Of a stretch of 41,773 nucleotides of DNA, positions 1 to 7,257 are shown one piece after another. Under the pieces are notes generated by a model. The model was not told where the DNA came from. It made no database searches and was given only the letters and a program-made list of their open reading frames with translations. Numbering within the stretch: position 1 is the first letter of the stretch; the number at the start of each line of letters is the position of its first letter. The stretch lies in the NCBI GenBank assembly GCA_030148625.1, contig JASBTC010000152.1:1-41773 (forward strand). Direction: 5' to 3'. Origin of the DNA: Sphingobium sp. (lineage in GTDB: Bacteria; Pseudomonadota; Alphaproteobacteria; Sphingomonadales; Sphingomonadaceae). The position numbers and the translations under genes were made by a program.

Positions 1-60
1 TCCGATGTACCAGGCCGAGCGATCCGGAATCGACCCGCCGATAAAATCTGCGCAACGGGG

Positions 61-89
61 TTGCGCCGGACGCACACCCTCATTAGATG
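61..89 (+). promoter_or_regulatory. Candidate native promoter of the tRNA-Arg gene, now driving only the half-tRNA
   Basis: A TTGCGC hexamer (61-66), a 17-bp spacer and TAGATG (84-89) sit 13 bp before the half-tRNA at 103. The layout fits a sigma70-type promoter for a stable RNA. Because the prophage separates this promoter from the intact tRNA copy, it now transcribes into phage DNA. Assignment is by eye only. Confidence 0.4.
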
Positions 90-100
90 CCCCCCTCACA

Positions 101-141
101 GCGCGCCCGTAGCTCAGCTGGATAGAGCATCAGACTACGAA
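101..141 (+). repeat. Left attachment site: 41-bp repeat containing the 5' half of tRNA-Arg(ACG)
   Basis: Bases 101-141 are identical to 41477-41517. From 103 they read as the acceptor 5' strand, D arm, anticodon 5' strand and complete anticodon loop of the tRNA. They break off exactly after the loop, where the copies diverge (gctgcg here, tctgag at the right). The crossover therefore lies within or before the anticodon loop, a common target of tyrosine integrases. The half gene here is not functional. Confidence 0.93.
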
Positions 142-185
142 GCTGCGCAGTTGATCCAGAAATCAATGACTTAGTCGATCCTTTT

Positions 186-224
186 ATTCCAACGTGGGCT
201 AAGATTGAGCGCCCCGTTGGAATG
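186..224. repeat. Left-end pair of CGTTGGAAT sites (putative integrase arm sites)
   Basis: The 9-mer CGTTGGAAT is present inverted at 186-194 and direct at 215-223, where it extends to CCCGTTGGAATG (213-224). The same 9-mer occurs three times just inside the right end. Such repeated short sites flanking the core on both sides are typical of arm-type binding sites of tyrosine integrases. The binding role is inferred. The rest of 142-233 holds nothing recognisable. Confidence 0.6.
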
Positions 225-233
225 CCGTTCGCC

Positions 234-1007
234 TCACAGGCTTAGGCCCGACTTGGCGGCCATCCATGATTTCAGGCGGCGCGTGATGGCTACCTCTGAA
301 GTCGCAGCATAACCAATGGCTCCATAAAACTGGCCCTGGAATGGCGCAGATGATCCGCCCCGCCTGAACAGGTACAGCGGATAGGTTCCCATGGTACCAG
401 TGCCCAGATCGCCCGAAGAGGCAGCCTTGACGAGGCTGTTGAGGAACAGGTTGCAGATTTGAGAACTCACATCGGCTTCGCCACCGACAACGGCGCTGAC
501 GGCGGCGGCGCCCGGATCATCGCCTGGTTGTCGCAAGGTGGTTCCGCGAGCGGCGAAAGCCAGGTTCTGCGACGCCGCAGCATGAAATATCCCGAACGAG
601 CCATTATTGCTGCCCGTCGTCGCTGAAAATTCCATGATCATTTCCAGCGCGCCGCTGTCGCGGAGCTTCCGGATGCCGGCGACCAATGTCACCGCGTCGC
701 TACCCCACGCGATGTTGCTGCTGATCATGTAATCGTCGACGCCATCGGCCTCCAGATAATATCGGCCGCTCGAAAAGCGAAGTATTGGCTTGCTCGCCGT
801 CGTCGACTGGCTGACGTGATTACTGTGGCCGCTTTTGTCCCGCATGAGGCCGACGACATCGTCGACAACGGCGGGCGTCGTCCCGGCGCTGTCCTTGAAC
901 AATGTCGACAGATCGCTCGGATCGTACCAAAATCCCTGCGCTGCAGGGACGACCACGCTCGACGGGTCGAAGCTGCCTTGATACGAAACACCTATACCCA
1001 TTGTCAT
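234..1007 (-). CDS. LamG/concanavalin-like phage protein, possibly tail-associated
   Basis: A 257-residue protein, last gene of the leftward late cluster. The N-terminal stretch has aromatic and Asp-rich segments (GFWYDPSDLSTLFKD at about 25-39) and a LEADGVDDYM-type sequence, as seen in phage proteins with a LamG-like beta-sandwich. It has no signal peptide or membrane segment. I chose ATG 1007 because upstream codons look non-coding; ATG 1001 is equally possible and no strong ribosome site separates them. Position after the lysis genes suggests a virion or host-binding accessory protein, but this is inference. Confidence 0.7.
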   Translation of the reverse strand: MTMGIGVSYQGSFDPSSVVVPAAQGFWYDPSDLSTLFKDSAGTTPAVVDDVVGLMRDKSGHSNHVSQSTTASKPILRFSSGRYYLEADGVDDYMISSNIAWGSDAVTLVAGIRKLRDSGALEMIMEFSATTGSNNGSFGIFHAAASQNLAFAARGTTLRQPGDDPGAAAVSAVVGGEADVSSQICNLFLNSLVKAASSGDLGTGTMGTYPLYLFRRGGSSAPFQGQFYGAIGYAATSEVAITRRLKSWMAAKSGLSL

Positions 1008-1066
1008 ACCGCGCAGCTCGGGCGGGCGCAGCTTCGCGACAAGGCGAGGGCAAGGATCCTGATCTG

Positions 1067-1492
1067 TCAACGCGCCACACCCTTGATCTTCTCGGCCGTG
1101 CGCATCCCGCCCAGGCCGAGCATACCGAGCAGCAACGTCATGAGCGTGTTGGTGTCGAGCTCGGGAACCGGCACCGGATTGCCATAGAGCGCGGTTGCCC
1201 ACGTCAGCAGTGGGCCGCCGATGAACTGCAGACCGAGGCCGGTGCCGCAGATCCATCCGATGAACGGCCGCCACCCGCCGACGAACACCGATCCGCTCGC
1301 CGCCTCGGCCTGGTTTACCGCCAGCTGGCCCTTGGCAAGATCCGTGTCCGCCGTCAGCTGCGCCAGCTCGCCCGTCTGGGCGAGCTTGAGCAGCTCCAGA
1401 TTAGCTGCAGCCTTCGCGGCCGGATCGGGCAGCACGCGATCGATGAGCTTTCCGCCTACACCGAGCAGAGCGCTGATTGGATCGAAGCTCAT
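1067..1492 (-). CDS. Holin of the GTA three-TM type
   Basis: A 141-residue protein with an amphipathic Ala/Leu-rich N-terminal half and hydrophobic segments from about residue 69 to 105 (including GWRPFIGWICGTGLGLQF), plus a last one near 115-129 (TLMTLLLGMLGLGG). The GWRPFxGW sequence and layout match the GTA_holin_3TM family, known from alphaproteobacterial gene transfer agents and prophages. It would form inner-membrane lesions that release the endolysin. Its ATG overlaps the endolysin stop by four bases (ATGA at 1489-1492). Confidence 0.85.
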   Translation of the reverse strand: MSFDPISALLGVGGKLIDRVLPDPAAKAAANLELLKLAQTGELAQLTADTDLAKGQLAVNQAEAASGSVFVGGWRPFIGWICGTGLGLQFIGGPLLTWATALYGNPVPVPELDTNTLMTLLLGMLGLGGMRTAEKIKGVAR

Positions 1493-1965
1493 GGATCAAT
1501 CCCCTGCGTATAGACCGGCCCGTGCGAGCCCATTGTCATGGTGAGCGCCTGGCGACGCTGGCGCCCGCGGTTCGAGCGGCTGCAATGCACCCAACCCGAA
1601 CCGGCGACATCGGGCCTGTAGCTTTCCAAAATCAGCTGATCGTAATCGATCGTGCTATGCAGGATCCAAAGGGCGAGCTCGGCGTTCGAGATGCCCTCGA
1701 TCTCGCCGTCGAGCGCTTCGCCGCGCTCATGCTGTCCACCCGGCTTTGATCCGACAAGCAGATTGACCTTGGGGCAGCGATAACCGCTGTTGGTTCTGAC
1801 GGGGCGGTTGAAATGTGTGCGGACCGGCTCCCATACATTCACGAGAAGCGCGCGCGCTGCCGATATCTCGACCGGACCCATGATGTTGGGGATCCCGTGC
1901 GCGATCGCGGTCTGGCTGTGTTCAAACTCGGCCCGGCTGAAATGCGGGCTCAACATCTCGGTCAT
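1489..1965 (-). CDS. Endolysin, M15-family peptidase
   Basis: A 158-residue protein with the metal-binding pattern of D,D-peptidases of the M15 family: QHERGEALD (His79, Asp86) and a later WVHCS (His127). The N-terminus (LSPHFSRAEFEHS) matches the start of the Peptidase_M15_3 domain. It should cut cross-links or stem peptides of peptidoglycan at lysis. There is no signal peptide, so it needs the holin next to it. The start ATG 1965 overlaps the upstream stop (ATGA) and leaves a protein of normal family length. Confidence 0.9.
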   Translation of the reverse strand: MTEMLSPHFSRAEFEHSQTAIAHGIPNIMGPVEISAARALLVNVWEPVRTHFNRPVRTNSGYRCPKVNLLVGSKPGGQHERGEALDGEIEGISNAELALWILHSTIDYDQLILESYRPDVAGSGWVHCSRSNRGRQRRQALTMTMGSHGPVYTQGIDP

Positions 1966-2156
1966 TGCTTTTCTCCCTTTGTATCCACGAAGCCGAGCAA
2001 CGCGAGCGACTGGCGCATTTCGTCGGGCAGATCGGTCGAGCATCCGAATGCGAGCTGCAGGTTGAGGCCGAGTTGCTCCGCCCTGCAGAGGCACGACTGA
2101 TGCAGCGCCTCGGCGGCCAGGCGTACGACGCGTGCGCTATCATGACGCTCGCACAT
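1962..2156 (-). CDS. Small hypothetical protein in lysis cassette
   Basis: A 64-residue soluble protein containing three cysteines (Cys2, Cys22, Cys24). No family is recognised. Its start overlaps the upstream stop by one base (TGATG at 2156) and its stop overlaps the endolysin start by four bases, which supports translation within the lysis block. There is no membrane segment or lipobox, so it does not look like a spanin. Confidence 0.65.
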   Translation of the reverse strand: MCERHDSARVVRLAAEALHQSCLCRAEQLGLNLQLAFGCSTDLPDEMRQSLALLGFVDTKGEKQ

Positions 2157-2344
2157 CAGCGGCTGATTTGCTGGATTGTCGCGGCCAGCGTGGCCAGCGA
2201 AGCCGCTAGAGCCTTGTCGGCGTCGATCCGCTCGCGATCGACGACGATGCGCTCCGCGCGATCGGCCCGCCGTTCCCAGACGAGATAGGCCGCGAATACC
2301 CCGACAGGGCCGGCCGTCACCAGTTGGGCGATCAGCTGATCCAT
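2156..2344 (-). CDS. Small single-span membrane protein (holin-like or lysis accessory)
   Basis: A 62-residue protein with one N-terminal hydrophobic segment (about residues 4-23, ending in VFAAYLVWERR), followed by a charged helical tail rich in Arg, Glu and Asp. Size and topology resemble small accessory holins or i-spanin-like proteins, but no family is certain. Start ATG 2344 overlaps the tailspike stop (TGATG), so it is probably coupled to that gene. Longer upstream starts lie inside the tailspike gene and look out of frame. Confidence 0.7.
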   Translation of the reverse strand: MDQLIAQLVTAGPVGVFAAYLVWERRADRAERIVVDRERIDADKALAASLATLAATIQQISR

Positions 2345-4521
2345 CAGATATACTCCAGTTCCCACCAACCGAAGTCGGTGGTCGACGGGGCCGCTGAGCC
2401 ATAGGCCGTGCGTCCATAAAAACGGACCACGCGCTGGGCCTCGGTTTCGACGGGATAGCCGATCCAATCGCTCTCATAGCATTTGACGGAGCTGGATGCG
2501 GCGGAGGGGATCGTCAGATTGCTGAAGAATAGCACGCTGCCGTCATAGTTGTCCGAATAGAACTCACGGTCAGCAATGACCGATGGATTTCCAATGCCGC
2601 ACCAATAGAAACGAACACGTCGCAATATCGTCCCAAGCGGAAGCTTCACCGAGAAGCCTTGAAACGCGTCGTTGAAGCCCGTTATCAGGCCGGCGTCCAA
2701 ACCACCCGTTGACGCTCTTGCCGGCCAATATTTCGGTTGGACGCCGCGATATTGGACACCAGGAATGTTCTTCGCGGCGTAGTCGTTGAGGAAAAGGCCG
2801 GGACAGCAGTCCACCGGCGCCAGCGGCGCGGCCGGCCCTTCGACGGGCGATCCCGTGATCTCAACCCACGGCGTCAGATAGGCGCTGTTGGTCGCCGGGT
2901 TCAGCGTCATGAACGACTGCCAATCGCTCATTCCATTGCAGCCTATATAGCGGACCTGGACACCGCCGCTGAACACCGCTTTTTTGTTGGCGTAGCTGCA
3001 ATGGTCGAATGTCAGATAGCCGCCACGCTGATAGTCGGCATGCCCCATGACAACGATCGGGTCGCTGCCGGTGGGGTTGAGCGATCCCATCGCATAGTTC
3101 TTGAAGTGGATATTGGCGGGGCTGTTGTTGATCAGCAGCTTTGCGCTGGCCACGCCGAAGGCCGTTTCCACGCCGCCGCCCAGGAAGATGAACTGTGAAT
3201 TGGGACCGATCTTTTCGCCCGGTCCGTCAATATCGAGGAATGTCGCGCCTTCGAAAAGCGAGGAGAAGCCGGCAATCCAGCGGATGAGGCCGCCGGCGCG
3301 GATCTTGAATACTGTTCCGAGCCCACCAATCGTACACCCATTGAAGGTGTGATTGACGCTCTGAACATTGGTCGACTTGATGGTGAAGAACGCGCCCGAG
3401 GCGTGTCCGGCACCGCCGCCGACGTCGATCCAGTTGGTTTCCGACCCCAGCGCCGTGCCCTGAACCGCAAAGACTTCGGTCCACTGGCCGTCGAAGATGG
3501 CTGTATCGCATGTCCAGGATGTGCCCTGGCCCTCGCCGCCGCCATTCGGCCCCCACAGAATTCCGCGCAGCTGGTAGCGCGTCGACCGGACGGTCATGTC
3601 TTCGAGCGTGACGCAGCGGCAATTCTCGAAATTCGCGAGATAATTGTCGGATGCGTTCGAAGCCGCGCTGTAGATCAGGAATGTCTGCTCGCGGCCGTCG
3701 CCGCGGAAGGTGATCCCCGAATAGCGGGCTGCCGTGAAGGCAGCGGCCAGGGCGTTGACGACGGTGATCTTGTATCGGCCGGCCGGAAAGTACAGCACCG
3801 GCATGACCGATCGGAAGCCGTCGATCAGGATCGAAAGCGAGGCGGCATGGGATATCGCCGCCATGATCGCGTTGCTGTCGTCGGTGCTGCCATCGCCGGT
3901 CGCCCCGAAATCCGTGACGTCGATGTAATTTTCGAGCTTGCTGTGCAGCGATCGGGTGACCGTCGATCCCGTTCGGCGGGTACCGATCAGCTGCGATCCG
4001 CCATAGGCTGCCAGATCCGCGCGTAGCCCTGCGTCGGCGCCGGTACCGCTGGATGCGATCGGCAGCCCGTCGCCATCGAACGCCAGATACATGCCCGCGC
4101 GCGCGGCGGCATAGGCGAGCTCGAAACTGCCCTCTCCGGCCGGGAACCGCATCGTGCGGTCGAGCAGCGCGCGCACTTCCTGCGCGATCGCCGTCAGCTT
4201 ATCCAGCGCGCGCTCATGGCTTGATGCGGGAAACGCATCGCCGTTCGAATAATGGGTCTGCTGGTCGATCGCGGTATCGCGGTCGATGATCACGGTAGCG
4301 CCGTTCGTCGCGGCCGTGCGCGTCAGCGTGCCGCCGCCCGGGCTGTCGGCGCCGGAGACCGTCCAGTCCGAGCCATAGGCCAGGGCAACGCGCGTGCCGT
4401 CGGCGAGCACGCGGGTGACCTTCAGGTCCGTCGCATGGAAGAAGCGAAAGGGTACCGAAAACTGCGTCGTTACGCCGTCCTCGGCGTAACTTACAGGTGG
4501 CAACAGCGTGCTGATGGTCAC
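2344..4521 (-). CDS. Tailspike/tail fibre with T7-type N-terminus and beta-helix
   Basis: A 725-residue protein. Residues 1 to about 150 match the T7 gp17-type N-terminal domain that attaches fibres to a short tail (SYAEDGVTTQFSVPFRFF, later HERALDKLTAIAQEVRALLDR). Near residues 199-219 the sequence YIDVTDFGATGDGSTDD marks the start of a pectate-lyase-like right-handed beta-helix, typical of depolymerising tailspikes. The C-terminal third (from about 550) is the likely receptor-specific part. The start is GTG 4521, with GAGGGG upstream placed in a short AGGGG/CCCCT inverted repeat that could partly hide it. It has its own promoter and a structured leader shared with the capsid gene. Confidence 0.88.
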   Translation of the reverse strand: MTISTLLPPVSYAEDGVTTQFSVPFRFFHATDLKVTRVLADGTRVALAYGSDWTVSGADSPGGGTLTRTAATNGATVIIDRDTAIDQQTHYSNGDAFPASSHERALDKLTAIAQEVRALLDRTMRFPAGEGSFELAYAAARAGMYLAFDGDGLPIASSGTGADAGLRADLAAYGGSQLIGTRRTGSTVTRSLHSKLENYIDVTDFGATGDGSTDDSNAIMAAISHAASLSILIDGFRSVMPVLYFPAGRYKITVVNALAAAFTAARYSGITFRGDGREQTFLIYSAASNASDNYLANFENCRCVTLEDMTVRSTRYQLRGILWGPNGGGEGQGTSWTCDTAIFDGQWTEVFAVQGTALGSETNWIDVGGGAGHASGAFFTIKSTNVQSVNHTFNGCTIGGLGTVFKIRAGGLIRWIAGFSSLFEGATFLDIDGPGEKIGPNSQFIFLGGGVETAFGVASAKLLINNSPANIHFKNYAMGSLNPTGSDPIVVMGHADYQRGGYLTFDHCSYANKKAVFSGGVQVRYIGCNGMSDWQSFMTLNPATNSAYLTPWVEITGSPVEGPAAPLAPVDCCPGLFLNDYAAKNIPGVQYRGVQPKYWPARASTGGLDAGLITGFNDAFQGFSVKLPLGTILRRVRFYWCGIGNPSVIADREFYSDNYDGSVLFFSNLTIPSAASSSVKCYESDWIGYPVETEAQRVVRFYGRTAYGSAAPSTTDFGWWELEYI

Positions 4522-4558
4522 AGGGGCCGCCCCTCGTCCAGATGATGGCTGGATCGAT

Positions 4559-4658
4559 GGGCTAGGCCGCCTGCCGGCGGGGCCTCTCTGGCGGTAACGC
4601 CCGCGTCGGCGGCGGCTTCCTGCCGCAGGAACCGGGGCGCGCTAGGTCGCTAGGCCGG
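4559..4658 (-). ncRNA. Structured 5' leader, copy A (tailspike), matching the capsid-gene leader
   Basis: Read on the minus strand, this 100-nt stretch begins and ends with CGGCCTAGC and is highly similar to 17773-17869. By hand, 57 of 63 aligned columns match over the start-codon-proximal part. Potential hairpins include CCGC/GCGG around CGCCGAC, GGCG/CGCC around TTAC, and a terminal CCGCC/GGCGG hairpin with a GGCA loop. A TTCCTG/CAGGAA hairpin is special to this copy. It ends 37 nt before the GTG at 4521, exactly as in the other copy. It is likely the 5' untranslated leader made from the promoter just upstream. Function unknown. Confidence 0.6.
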
Positions 4659-4666
4659 TCACCGCG

Positions 4667-4695
4667 ACAATCTCACAGCGAAGAGTGTCGGTCAA
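4667..4695 (-). promoter_or_regulatory. Promoter of the tailspike transcript
   Basis: On the minus strand TTGACC (4695-4690), a 17-bp spacer and GATTGT (4672-4667) form a sigma70-like promoter. The predicted start near 4660 lies at the first base of the structured leader. The capsid-gene promoter at 17890-17918 has the same -35, the same spacer length and an almost identical -10 context (TGAGAWTGTCGC), so the two form a pair. The interval 4696-4800 otherwise holds only a small GGCGGCC/GGCCGCC hairpin at 4739-4754. Confidence 0.6.
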
Positions 4696-4800
4696 TATGC
4701 CCGTGCGCGGCGACGTGGCAGCCGCAGGGCGCGATCTGGGCGGCCGAGGCCGCCAACCACCGCTTTGTCGGAGGTGCGCTCTGCGGGGCTTAAATCGGCT

Positions 4801-7257
4801 CTATTGGGAGCCGGTACTGTTGCCCATTTCGGGCGCGCGATCGGGCAGCGCACGGCCGGGCCGCCACCAATAGGATTGATCGGTCTCCTGTGCCTTGCGC
4901 TCCATGCGTCGAAAAGCGTCGCGATAGTCGGGATCGGTCCATTCCTGAAGCGTGTCCTGGATGATCCGCTGGAAAGCGAGCCGGCCATACCATAACGAGC
5001 TGCCGGGAAAGTACCGCCCAACCGATCTTGAAAGCTGGCGGCCAGGGTTAGGGCCCTTCGGCCGAGTGCCATCGGCATTGCGGCCGGTGAGATGGTGCCA
5101 TTCCCGAAACGCATTGCCGAGCGTGACATCGACGATATCGCTGCCCAGACCATAGACGGGCCCGGCGGCGGTTTCGGCCAGGCTCGAACCACTCCGCCCT
5201 TCAGCCGACGTCAGAAAATCGCCGAAGATGCCGAAGCCGCCGCCCTGCAGCATCGATGCGCCCCAGAAATCGGGATTGTCCATCGGCCGAGGATCCTTGC
5301 CCTTCGCCACCTCCTTCGTCTGCAGGGCCAAAGCCCCGAGCAGCGTCGTCGTGATGACAGCGGCGGCCGCATATTTCGCCCCGTTCCATGGGCCTTCCGA
5401 CACCGCCCGCATCCCGTGCGTCATCAGCATCGAGATCCCGAAATTCTTGAACAGCAGCGCATTGCGCTGCACCTCGCCCCAGAAGGTGCCCGCCGGCGCG
5501 ACCGACGTGAACGATCGCGCCCGCGCGGTCGCGGTCGGCACCGCATAGTCGGTTTCGGTCAGCACCATTTCGAGCACGCGATCGCCGAGCCGCTCATCCT
5601 CGATATCCTGCGGTCGCAGGAACGTGGTTCCCTCCTCCTCGTGCAGCTTGGTGGCGCGCAGCCGGTCCCAGCTGTCCGCATCGATCCCGTATCGGCTGAG
5701 CGTCTTGCTGATCGTCGGATCGAGCGCTTCGAAACCATGGTCGAAATGGTCGGCGAGCACGCCCAGAAATTCCTGTCCGAAGGCCCAGCGGCCACCCTGC
5801 GTCCACGGACTGAGGCCGGACCATCGCAGCACATTGTCCGTGAGCCATCCGGCCCAGCGGTGCAGCTGCGCACCTTCGCCGAACCGGTTCTGCGCCGCCA
5901 TGATCTTGCTCGCCTCTTCGGCGATCAAGCCCTGGCGGACGGCGTTGCGGCGGTTCGCTCCCTTGAGCTGCTTGAGATAGCCCGTCAGCGCGCCGGTGAC
6001 GGGAAGCCCGTTGAAGCCGCGCGTCACCGCCTGGAAGCCGACATCGGTGATGGCCGACAACGCGGCCGAGCCGAGCAGGGCCGAGGTCAACAGGCTCCGT
6101 ACCGTGCCGAGCGCCCGCGCCACCCGGCCATGCACCGGCACCGAATGCGCGCCCGATGTGACGTCGTAAAGCTGGCGAAGGCGGAAGCTGGCCCAGCGCG
6201 CGCTGTCGATCAACCCGTCTTCGCCTTCCAGCGCCGCCGCCTTCTGCAGGCCGTCCTGCAGCCAGTGCATCGTGGCCTCGGGGTTGGGGCCGAGGATCTC
6301 CATATGTGCGATGTCGCGCGACATGCCCTCGATATGGCCCATCATCGCTTCGAATGCGTCGCCGCTGCCGAACGCGTCGTTATATTCGAGCCATCCTTCG
6401 GCATCCTTGAAATGCAGGAAGCGGTGTTCCTGGCCCTGATTGGCCAGCTTCCCCTTGCCGAGCCGCCCGGCGGGGTTGCGCTTGATCCAGCCCTCGGTGC
6501 GGATCGTGTCGAACACATTCTTCAACGCGACGTCGAGGCTGGCGTCGTCGAATGGCAGCCCGGTCGCCTCGTCGATCATCCGTTCGCGATCGAGAAGCGG
6601 CAGGATCCTCGCGCGCCAGGCCTGATATCCGGCTTTCCGCACCCGCAAACTGTCGTGGCTCTGTGGCAGGCCCCATTTTTCGAGCTTGCCGATCGCGCCG
6701 CCGGCGGCGTTGAAGCGCCGGCGCAGATCCTCGGCCGCCTGCGACCAGGCTGCCGCCAGCTCGGCCGCGGGACTATTGCCAGTCGGCGTGCCGAACAGCT
6801 CGCGCACGACATCGTTCAGATCCTCGACATTGCGCCTGGCCCCGGTCGAGCTCCGCTTGAACTGCTCGAGCACATCGCTGATCGTCGCATGCGCCCGGCC
6901 GACGATCGCGCGCCGGCGGGCCTCGACATTGGAATAAGGGGCGCGGCGATCGGCATCGAGCAAGGCCATGGCCGCGGCGCCTGGCGCCTTGCCCGAACCA
7001 TTGTCGAAGCCCGCCATCGATACCAGCGCGCGCTTCTGGGCGTCGATCTGCAGCAGCTTCTGGCGCTTGTCCTGGGCGGCCTTCCGCGCGATCGCCGCGA
7101 TCGTTTCCTCGCTCGCCAACGCCTCGGCCGCCGCGGCCCCCATGCTGCGGCTATGTTGCCGCGCGATCCGGCCATAGACCGCGAGCGCATGATCGCCCTG
7201 TTCCTTGGTCAACTGGCCGCTTTCGACCAGGCCGGGAATGCACTTGTCGAGGCTCAT
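4801..7257 (-). CDS. Large internal virion (ejection) protein
   Basis: An 818-residue protein, last of the internal virion block. It is mostly helical, with an N-terminal coiled region. A segment near residues 195-330 (LPQSHD, a conserved-looking HRFLHFKDAEGW and FGSGDAFEAM) resembles a region found in large phage virion proteins of BPP-1-like phages. The C-terminal part has hydrophobic patches (about 390-420 and 640-660) that could contact membrane. Role as part of the genome-ejection machinery is inferred from position after the gp14/gp15-like genes. ATG 7257 overlaps the upstream stop by four bases. Confidence 0.75.
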   Translation of the reverse strand: MSLDKCIPGLVESGQLTKEQGDHALAVYGRIARQHSRSMGAAAAEALASEETIAAIARKAAQDKRQKLLQIDAQKRALVSMAGFDNGSGKAPGAAAMALLDADRRAPYSNVEARRRAIVGRAHATISDVLEQFKRSSTGARRNVEDLNDVVRELFGTPTGNSPAAELAAAWSQAAEDLRRRFNAAGGAIGKLEKWGLPQSHDSLRVRKAGYQAWRARILPLLDRERMIDEATGLPFDDASLDVALKNVFDTIRTEGWIKRNPAGRLGKGKLANQGQEHRFLHFKDAEGWLEYNDAFGSGDAFEAMMGHIEGMSRDIAHMEILGPNPEATMHWLQDGLQKAAALEGEDGLIDSARWASFRLRQLYDVTSGAHSVPVHGRVARALGTVRSLLTSALLGSAALSAITDVGFQAVTRGFNGLPVTGALTGYLKQLKGANRRNAVRQGLIAEEASKIMAAQNRFGEGAQLHRWAGWLTDNVLRWSGLSPWTQGGRWAFGQEFLGVLADHFDHGFEALDPTISKTLSRYGIDADSWDRLRATKLHEEEGTTFLRPQDIEDERLGDRVLEMVLTETDYAVPTATARARSFTSVAPAGTFWGEVQRNALLFKNFGISMLMTHGMRAVSEGPWNGAKYAAAAVITTTLLGALALQTKEVAKGKDPRPMDNPDFWGASMLQGGGFGIFGDFLTSAEGRSGSSLAETAAGPVYGLGSDIVDVTLGNAFREWHHLTGRNADGTRPKGPNPGRQLSRSVGRYFPGSSLWYGRLAFQRIIQDTLQEWTDPDYRDAFRRMERKAQETDQSYWWRPGRALPDRAPEMGNSTGSQ

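Noticed and set aside
2344..4521. Diversity-generating retroelement acting on the tailspike, as in phage BPP-1
   Set aside because: No reverse transcriptase gene, accessory gene or template repeat was seen anywhere in the window, although the virion genes resemble BPP-1.
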